Origin: Acetobacteraceae bacterium | GTDB taxonomy: Bacteria; Pseudomonadota; Alphaproteobacteria; Acetobacterales; Acetobacteraceae | Assembly (NCBI GenBank): GCA_009693865.1 | Contig: SHWL01000015.1 | Span: forward strand, 1-47,544 | Reading direction: 5' to 3' | DNA length: 47,544 nucleotides | Part shown: positions 41,873 through 47,544 of the stretch, piece by piece | Layout: each line of letters starts with the position of its first letter | Numbering within the stretch: position 1 is the stretch's first letter | Made by a program: the position numbers and the translations under genes | The notes under the pieces: model-generated | Databases searched by the model: none | What the model saw: the letters and a program-made list of their open reading frames with translations, nothing else | Told to the model about the DNA's origin: nothing

Positions 41873-43099
41873 ATGCCTGAAGAACTTCGCGCCGATGTCG
41901 TCGTGGTAGGCGCGGGTCCGGTTGGCGGGACTCTGGCGTGCCGTCTGGCCGCGGCTGGCGTCGTCACTGCGATTGTGGACCGCGCCGCGCTACCCCCGAT
42001 GGAGCATCCGGTGTTCGATGGCCGGGCTTACGCGATCGCCGCCGGATCGCGCGCACTGCTGATGGATGCGGGGTTGTGGGACCGGCTGCCAGACCTGCCC
42101 AATCCGATCCTGGACATTCGTGTCACCGACGGCCTCGTGGGACGGCGGGCATCCCGCCTGCACCTGCATTTCAACCATCAGGAGGCCGGCGGCGAGCCGG
42201 GCCCGTTCGGTTGGATGGTGGAGGCACGCGGCCTGCGCCGGGCGCTGAACGCGCATGTGCGGGATTTGCCTGACCTGCGCGTATTCGCGCCCGCCGAGGC
42301 CTCCGTCGAACGCTCCGTGGAAGGTGCGCGGGTGGGGATCGTTGGCGGCCCCTCGATCGCGTGCCGTCTGGTGATCGCGGCCGAAGGCCGGCAGTCGCCC
42401 TTGCGAGAGGCCGCCGGAATTCGGGTGACGCGGATTGGCTACGATCAGACCGGCATCGTTTGCGCCATCAGTCATGAGTTGCCGCATAACAACCTGGCGC
42501 TGGAGCACTTTCTTCCGTCCGGCCCCTTCGCGGTGCTGCCGATGGCGCCCAGCGTGGATGCGGAGGAAGGGGGGGCGCCGAATGTCTCGGCCGTGGTGTG
42601 GACTGAGCGAACGCGGATCGCCGAGACGATTCTCGGTTTGGACGACCGCCGCTTCGCCCGCGAAATCCGCCGTCGCCTCGGCGATTACCTGGGCGACGTC
42701 CGGACGGTGGGGCGGCGCTGGAATTACCCATTGTCGGCGATGCTGGCGCATCGGTACGTCGACACACGGCTCGCGCTGGCGGGGGACGCGGCGCATGCCA
42801 TCCATCCGGTCGCGGGACAGGGACTCAACCTCGGGTTTCGGGATGCGATCGCGCTGGCTGGGCTGGTAATCGAGGCAAAGGCGGCCGGCGAGGATGTCGG
42901 GTCTCCGGGCTTGCTCGCGCGGTATCAGCGGGCGCGGCGGCCGGATAATCTGGCGATGCTGGCGATGACGGATGGGCTGGACCGGCTGTTCAGCACGAAT
43001 AATCCGGCGGCCCGGCTTGCGCGGGATCTGGGGATCGCGGCGGTGGATCGGGCGGGACCGTTGAAACGGGTGTTCATGCGAAGGGCGATGGGGGCGTAG
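41873..43099 (+). CDS. FAD-dependent monooxygenase, UbiH/UbiF/VisC family
   Basis: The 408-residue flavoprotein has the FAD-binding motif VVGAGPVGGTLACRLAAAG at the N-terminus and the second FAD motif LALAGDAAHAIHPVAGQGLNLGFRDA near 305-330, the hallmark of ubiquinone-ring hydroxylases UbiH, UbiF, UbiI and relatives. It probably hydroxylates the ubiquinone precursor ring; which position cannot be told. The ATG at 41873 has a long GGGAGGGAGGGAGA stretch upstream, better than the tandem ATG at 41819. It follows the methyltransferase array by 115 bp in the same direction, and might be cotranscribed. Confidence 0.9.
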   Translation: MPEELRADVVVVGAGPVGGTLACRLAAAGVVTAIVDRAALPPMEHPVFDGRAYAIAAGSRALLMDAGLWDRLPDLPNPILDIRVTDGLVGRRASRLHLHFNHQEAGGEPGPFGWMVEARGLRRALNAHVRDLPDLRVFAPAEASVERSVEGARVGIVGGPSIACRLVIAAEGRQSPLREAAGIRVTRIGYDQTGIVCAISHELPHNNLALEHFLPSGPFAVLPMAPSVDAEEGGAPNVSAVVWTERTRIAETILGLDDRRFAREIRRRLGDYLGDVRTVGRRWNYPLSAMLAHRYVDTRLALAGDAAHAIHPVAGQGLNLGFRDAIALAGLVIEAKAAGEDVGSPGLLARYQRARRPDNLAMLAMTDGLDRLFSTNNPAARLARDLGIAAVDRAGPLKRVFMRRAMGA

Positions 43100-43101
43100 A
43101 C

Positions 43102-44491
43102 CTACCGGAATCGTACAAATGCGGAACGATTTGCCAACCGCCATCCTTCCCGCATCCGGTCCAGGCGGAGGAGGCCATGATGCATGGTTTCAGGCCCTGG
43201 CGGCCGGTATCCGCTGGACGTCCGGCCGGACCAGCCGCCCAACCGTGCGACGATCCAAACGAACCAGGCGAGTGTTGTTTCATCGTGCGGGTTCCTGAGC
43301 TTTTCCGTACGACCCTCGAGTTTGACGTTGATGGCACGCAGGGCCGGCATGTCGGCGGGGTCGGCGGCATCGGTGACCGGCTGGCCGGTGCTTCCGTCCC
43401 GGACCATGGCAAGCTGCATCGATCTGACCGCCGCGATCAGACCGATCATTGCCAGTTTGGTGAAGCACGCGGCTGTTTCCAGCTCTCAGGCGGTCCGCTT
43501 TCATCGAACGGAACACCTGCTCAATGATCCATCGCATGCGATACCAGGCCACAATCTGGCGGGCCTGATCCACAGTGATCACCGCGTACGTGGTCAACAG
43601 CCGCCAATGGACCGGTTCGGCGCCGTTTGGCGGATCGATTTCCTGGACATCGACAACCCACAGCGGGACGGTTCTGGCCTCGTCTTTGTCCGGCGTCTTC
43701 TCCGGCCGGACCAGGGTCGCGGGACCGAAGCGAGGTGCTACCGCGGCCTTACGCGGGGAGTGTTTGCCCTTCGCGGGCACGTCGATCGTTTCGCGGGCCT
43801 GTTCGGGCAGGGCGGCGCAATATGCCGGCAGGCAGCCGCCCTCGGCCAGGACGCGAGGCTGCGAGGAGCGGATCAACACATGCACGTTGGCGGGGCGGTT
43901 GGCCATCAGGTGGAAGATGTCGCCTTCGCGATCGCATGTGGCTGTTATGATTTCCGCGTTCGTGAGACAGCTACCGGTCTTGCTCGTGGCCTCGAGCCAG
44001 CGGTACGATTCCTTGGCGTCCGCCGCGCGTTTTTGTGGGTTTTCACCTCCTTCGCGCTGGCGGTTTCCGCTGTGCTGATGCGGGCGCGGTTCATGACGAT
44101 ACAGTCGATCAGGCCGCCAATGCCGCCGATCGCCGCGTCAACCGCCAGGACCGGATGAAGGAACAGGCCGGGATGGGTGGCCGTCGCGTCCCATCCCGAA
44201 GCCGCGCTTGTTCTCCGTCTGTGTCGGAAACAGCACGTCGGTGGTGTCCATGACCGCCAGGATGTAGCGGCCGCTGGCACGCTGGTTGGTCTGACGCCCG
44301 GCGGTAACCAGCAACTCGTGCGAACTCACCGCCGGGTTGGCCAGGAAGTTGCCAAAGCGGATGGCCTGGTTCCGGTCCTCGGCCAGCCGGTGAAGGCAAA
44401 GGGTCCGCTTGCTCTGGACAGCGTTCAGCAAGATCGCGCCAGGATCGGCACGCTTTTTATGTCCGAACCCTCCAAGCGATACCTGTGCCAT
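43102..44491 (-). pseudogene. IS4 family transposase, broken by several frameshifts
   Basis: The reading phase switches three times but the pieces line up as one IS4-family transposase. The N-terminus from 44491 reads MAQVSLGGFGHKKRA and NAVQSKRTLCLHRLAEDRNQ; near 44180 it moves to another frame with GLFLHPVLAVDAAIGGIGGL; near 44030 it shifts again to DAKESYRWLEATSK, TATCDREGDIFHLMANRPAN and the DDE-type C-terminal YRMRWIIEQVFRSMK; near 43490 a last shift leads to FTKLAMIGLIAAVRSMQLA and the end GWRLANRSAFVRFR. All expected parts are present, so the element is complete in length but inactive. Terminal inverted repeats were not identified. Confidence 0.85.
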
Positions 44492-44661
44492 GCGACGATC
44501 TCCTGTTTCCTGACCGATGCGGGCATCGATTCGAAGAACGAAGGGATTCGCAATTCATTCCGCCGTTGTACGACAACGGTAGGGTCGGAAACGTTGATCC
44601 GGTCATTCATGTCCGCGGCTTTGGCTGACTCAGGGGTCGATCTTAGAACCGGGATCACCGT

Positions 44662-44853
44662 TCAGGTATCGGGCGCGGGGACCAGCATCCCGGAACCAAG
44701 TGCCACCGCGCCTTTGGTCCTTGGCCACATAAGGCTGGGGTACTTGGCAACAACCCGGCGCGCCTCGCGCAACAGGTTCTCCGGCTTGAACACGGATGGC
44801 GAGGCATACCGCCTGGCGGCTAAAATGGCCTGCCGCTGTTCTGCCTTACTCAT
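44662..44853 (-). pseudogene. Remnant of a gene cut by the IS element
   Basis: The minus-strand frame from the ATG at 44853 begins MSKAEQRQAILAARRYASPS then VFKPENLLREARR, which looks like the start of a real conserved protein (I cannot name its family safely). After about 33 residues the sequence loses this character (VVAKYPSLMWPRTKG) and ends at 44662, close to the decayed transposase. The likely reading is an N-terminal fragment of a gene interrupted by insertion. It could also be a small intact gene; the evidence is the change of sequence character and the neighbouring element. Confidence 0.35.
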
Positions 44854-45071
44854 TGCTGCTCCGATTTCTGGCGCTCGTCGATCGAGAATTCACCGGTCAC
44901 GGTTCTACCGCCGCCCCGCGCAAGGACAAGCGGTGGCGCGTCATCCGCGTACCGGTTACCCTTGCCGGTGACCCGGTTAAGGCATACTTCCGCAGGTCAG
45001 TTGGACCAGGGAAACCGCTTGGGTGGTCTGGCGGTACCAGCCGGCGAAAACTGGACAAGGGGGAGACGCGC

Positions 45072-45845
45072 ATGAGTACCGATACAGCCGTTGATGCCGA
45101 AGCCCTGCGGGAAGAGGTCAAGAGCAAATACCGCGAGGTCGCGACCAATCCGCATGGAACCTTTCATTTCCACACGGGCCGTTATCTCGCGAGGCGTCTC
45201 GGATACGACGACGGCCTGGTTGGATCGTTACCCGACGTGGCGGTCGAGTCATTCGCCGGCGTCGCGAATCCGTTCTCGCTGCGGCCACTTTCGACAGGGG
45301 AACGCGTGGTCGATGTCGGATCAGGGGCTGGTTTCGACTCGTTCATCGCGGCTCGTCAGGTCGGCCCGGCCGGCCGGGTGATTGGCGTGGATATGACGGA
45401 AGAGATGCTGTCGAAGTCCCGTTCCACGGCGGTGCGGTTGGGTTTCGCCAACGTCGAGTTCCGCCAAGGACTGGCGGAGAGTTTGCCGGTCGAGGCTGGT
45501 TGGGCCGACGCGGTCATCAGCAACGGGGTGATCAACCTCTGCGCCGATAAGCGGGAGGTCTTCACCGAAATCCATCGTGTTCTCCGGCCGGGCGGCCACC
45601 TCCAATTCGCGGACATCGCGAATGGGCAGACGGTGCCCGAGGCGGCGATCAACAACATCGATCTTTGGACGGCGTGAATCGCTGGCGGACTGCCGTGTGC
45701 GGCCTGGAAGCAAGTGCTTGAAGAAATCGGGTTTGTCGATGTGACCATCGGATCGCCGATCGACACCTTTCAGGGTGCCAGCGGCGAAAAGAACGCGCGA
45801 AGATTTGAGGTTTTCGGCTATCCCTTCCTCGCCCGGAAGCCATAG
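45072..45845 (+). CDS. ArsM-like SAM-dependent methyltransferase, probable selenoprotein (UGA = Sec202)
   Basis: The ATG at 45072 has GGGGGAGA upstream. The 257-codon frame has methyltransferase motif I VVDVGSGAGFDSF (79-91), VGPAGRVIGVDMTEEML and VLRPGGHLQFADIA, all matching arsenite methyltransferases (ArsM). Codon 202 is TGA (45675-45677) within LWTA-[UGA]-IAGGLPCAAW, exactly where ArsM has its conserved Cys in a G/A-C-x-A/S-G motif. Reading TGA as selenocysteine continues with WKQVLEEIGFVDVTIG and a family-like tail to TAG at 45843-45845. The other ArsM cysteine in ISNC-V-NL is Gly152 here, and Cys209 lies seven residues after the Sec. The window also encodes selA and tRNA-Sec. Arsenic or another thiol-reactive substrate is possible; the true substrate is inferred, not shown. 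The alternative is a nonsense mutation. Confidence 0.82.
45678..45711 (+). promoter_or_regulatory. Candidate bacterial SECIS element
   Basis: Immediately after the UGA a hairpin can form: GCCG (45692-45695), loop UGUG, CGGC (45700-45703), with a G in the loop about 20 nt after the UGA, within the usual bacterial range. Outer pairing GCT (45681-45683) with AGC (45709-45711) may extend it. Bacterial SECIS elements vary, so this is a plausible candidate only; SelB binding would need to be tested. Confidence 0.5.
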
Positions 45846-45942
45846 AAAAGACAATGAAGCCCCCGGGGCCGGCGGCTGCCCAGGCCTCCGGTTCAACCGG
45901 CAACTGAGCCAGCAGGATCGAGCGCCTCGCAAGGAGCCATCC

Positions 45943-46776
45943 TTGACCGAAACTGTACTTGCCGCTGAGCCGGTGATTCGGCTTGGCTGTTTCCTCGGCA
46001 TGTCGATTGCGATGGTGCTCTTGGAAGTACTGGCCCCTCGCCGGCCCCGGGCGATCGGCCGCCTGATCCGCTGGCCCAGCAATTTCGGGGTGGCTGTACT
46101 GGACACGCTCGCGGTGCGCCTGCTGTTTCCGCTTGCCGGCGTCGGCATGGCCTTTCTCGCGCAAACCAATGGATGGGGTCTGTGCAACACTCTGCCAGTG
46201 CCGGTGTGGCTGGCGGCACCGGCCGCGGCGATCCTGCTCGATCTGGCGATCTATGCTCAGCACGTGGCCTTCCACGCGGTGCCGGTGCTGTGGCGGCTGC
46301 ATCGCATGCACCACGCCGATCTGGAATTCGACGTAACGACCGGGCTGCGCTTCCACCCAATCGAAATCCTCCTGTCGATGGGCATCAAACTCACCGCCGT
46401 CACGGCGCTCGGTGCGCCGCCGTCCGCGGTGCTGATGTTTGAAGTCGCACTGAACGCCGGCTCGCTGTTCAACCACGGGAACGTCCGTCTTCCGCTCAGG
46501 TTCGATCGGTTGGTACGTCTGGTCTTCGTGACGCCCGACATGCATCGCGTGCACCACTCCATGGATTGGCTGGAAACCAACAGCAATTTTGGCTTTAACC
46601 TGCCCTGGTGGGATCATCTGTTCGGCACATACCGCGCGCAGCCGGCAGCCGGGCACGCGCGCATGACGCTTGGCGTTGACCGCTTCCGCGATCCGCGTGA
46701 GCTCCGGCTGGATCGCATGTTGACGCAGCCGTTCCGCGACGATCCGCCCATTATTCCCGGAAGTGCCAATGGCTGA
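45943..46776 (+). CDS. Fatty acid hydroxylase/sterol desaturase superfamily membrane protein
   Basis: The 277-residue integral membrane protein has the eight-histidine di-iron pattern of the superfamily: H107-x3-H111, H120-x2-HH124 in RLHRMHHADLEFD, His138 in GLRFHP, His178 in SLFNHGN and H201-x2-HH205 in DMHRVHHSMDW. It hydroxylates or desaturates a lipid, sterol-like compound or hydrocarbon chain. The start is TTG at 45943, supported by AAGGAG six bases upstream; no in-frame ATG lies nearby. It follows the selenoprotein gene by about 100 bp in the same direction, and may be cotranscribed. The exact substrate is unknown. Confidence 0.88.
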   Translation: MTETVLAAEPVIRLGCFLGMSIAMVLLEVLAPRRPRAIGRLIRWPSNFGVAVLDTLAVRLLFPLAGVGMAFLAQTNGWGLCNTLPVPVWLAAPAAAILLDLAIYAQHVAFHAVPVLWRLHRMHHADLEFDVTTGLRFHPIEILLSMGIKLTAVTALGAPPSAVLMFEVALNAGSLFNHGNVRLPLRFDRLVRLVFVTPDMHRVHHSMDWLETNSNFGFNLPWWDHLFGTYRAQPAAGHARMTLGVDRFRDPRELRLDRMLTQPFRDDPPIIPGSANG

Positions 46777-46851
46777 TTTCCGGCGATCTTCCAGGCACGA
46801 CCACCCTGGGCAATCGCGGGTTTGATTCCACCCAAGCCTTTCCATATCTCC

Positions 46852-47006
46852 ATGGACATGGAGAAATCCGCGGCACTTATCGCCCTATCCGCGCTGGCTC
46901 GGGTGTCGCGTCTCGATATCTACCGGCTGCTGGTGTCACAGGCGGCGATGGTTTGCCGGCCGGCCATATCGGCGGCCAACCCGGCTTGCCGTCCGCGACA
47001 CTTGCC
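46852..47006 (+). pseudogene. ArsR family regulator, N-terminal fragment with frameshift
   Basis: The ATG at 46852 reads MDMEKSAALIALSALARVSR and LDIYRLLV, a good ArsR-family N-terminus. Right after it a +1 shift is needed to continue with GGDGLPAGHIGG and LPSATLAF, the usual turn into the recognition helix, before everything breaks near 47006 where a transposase fragment begins. The gene is therefore truncated and frameshifted. Loss of an arsenic- or metal-type regulator next to an ArsM-like methyltransferase is notable. Confidence 0.65.
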
Positions 47007-47395
47007 TTCTGACCACGTCGAATGAAATCGTCCGGCTGCAACGCGTGCTCCGCGGGGACGGCACGGAAATCCGGATTTATTGTCATCCCGAGGGCCGCGG
47101 GGCCAAGGAAACCGCGATCAACGAACGTTTCGCGACCGGTTTCGAGGCCGGCCTCGCCAAACTCGACGCCGGTCTCAGCAAGCCACGCGGGCAGAAAAAG
47201 CTGGCGGAGATCCAGCAGCGGATCGGACGGCTGAAAGAAAAGAGCCGCGGCATCGGTCAGCACTACGAGGTCACCGTCATCCCGGATGAGACCGCAAAGC
47301 TGGCCGCGTCGATCACCTGGACCAAAACCCCGGTCGAGGGCTCGAAGCTGACCCATCCCGGCGTCTGTTGCCCACGCAGTAACGAAATCACCTGG
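47007..47395 (+). pseudogene. IS1634-type transposase fragment
   Basis: An internal fragment of a DDE transposase, read as LQRVLRGDGTEIRIYCHPEG, AINERFATGFEAGLAKLDAG, KKLAEIQQRIGRLKEK and GSKLTHPGVCCPRSNEITW. This resembles the middle of IS1634-family transposases (KEXAMXXRF-type and THPGVYxLRSN motifs). Both ends are missing: it starts at the ArsR break and stops near 47395, where the next element begins. The family name is from memory of the motifs, not a search. Confidence 0.6.
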
Positions 47396-47471
47396 CCCTC
47401 TGTGCCAATGACAGTGAGACATCTACCCCCCGGGAGTTTAGACCCTGAGGTGCTGAAGGATCGTCTTTCTC

Positions 47472-47544
47472 ATGCCCATGCTCGACACAGAAACCCATGC
47501 CGGGGCGGGTGCCGCCTCGAACGAAGGCCGTAGGCCGCCGGTCG
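47472..47544 (+). CDS. Start of an IS3-type transposase OrfA, cut by the window edge
   Basis: The ATG at 47472 reads MPMLDTETHAGAGAASNEGR and RPPV before the window ends, resembling the N-terminal extension of IS3-family OrfA proteins that precedes their helix-turn-helix. GAAGGA lies upstream. The element's left end may be near 47401, where the IS1634 fragment stops and the sequence begins TGTGCCAATGACAG. The assignment is tentative because only 24 codons are visible. Confidence 0.45.
   Translation, partial: MPMLDTETHAGAGAASNEGRRPPV

Noticed and set aside
1-47544. CRISPR arrays, prophage or phage-defence islands
   Set aside because: No regularly spaced repeats and no cas, phage structural or toxin-antitoxin type genes were seen.

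Overview
The window is a GC-rich chromosomal segment of an alphaproteobacterium. A member of the Rhodospirillales/Acetobacteraceae type is the best guess. The clues are a hopanoid gene (hpnE), a SAM-II riboswitch in front of metZ, a ligase-associated Lhr-type helicase with PdeM, and decayed IS4- and IS1634-type transposases. Family placement is inference; there is no rRNA or other marker. Most of the window is ordinary housekeeping and accessory metabolism in short operons, and only the right-hand 4.5 kb looks like a decayed mobile-element zone.

Layout. 0-3.4 kb: ligase-associated DNA repair pair (Lhr-like helicase, PdeM), with the start of a divergent gene at the left edge. 3.4-6 kb: a crotonase and a secreted protein with an internal duplication. 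6.1-9.6 kb: surface-polysaccharide type genes (a frameshifted BioF2/CelD-like acetyltransferase, a GT4 glycosyltransferase and a secreted parallel beta-helix protein). 9.6-17 kb: a CtBP-like dehydrogenase; promoter, SAM-II riboswitch and metZ; a solute-binding protein; apaG; folE; a lipoprotein with hslO; a VOC protein. 17-21.7 kb: a second 2-hydroxyacid dehydrogenase, a papain-family peptidase convergent with a chagasin-type inhibitor of that same peptidase class, and two OmpA-like proteins. 21.8-23.3 kb: selA followed by a tRNA-Sec gene. 23.4-30.8 kb: an SRPBCC protein, an SDR, two alpha/beta hydrolases, a sulfurtransferase, a 508-residue protein of unknown function and an acyl-CoA dehydrogenase. 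30.9-36.5 kb: a GT9 glycosyltransferase, an MlaC/Ttg2D-like protein, and a tightly coupled operon of hpnE, an ABC ATPase, a FtsX-type permease and a secreted protein. 36.7-41.8 kb: three tandem paralogous methyltransferases, then a UbiH-family monooxygenase. 43.1-47.5 kb: a broken IS4 transposase, a gene remnant, a selenocysteine-type methyltransferase, a fatty-acid-hydroxylase-family membrane protein, a broken ArsR regulator, an IS1634 fragment and the start of another IS element.

The most interesting reading is the selenocysteine story. The window encodes SelA and tRNA-Sec(UCA). About 22 kb away is an ArsM-like methyltransferase whose frame runs through an in-frame UGA (codon 202) exactly where arsenite methyltransferases carry a conserved cysteine. 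The coding continues for 55 more codons with family-like sequence to a TAG, and a small hairpin lies about 15 nt after the UGA. Conventional gene calling would cut this protein at the UGA. Other points worth a look are the SAM-II riboswitch with its own promoter, the peptidase/inhibitor pair, the ABC exporter whose start codons overlap the stop codons from hpnE onward, the three-fold methyltransferase array, and a hydrolase with lysine in place of the nucleophile serine.
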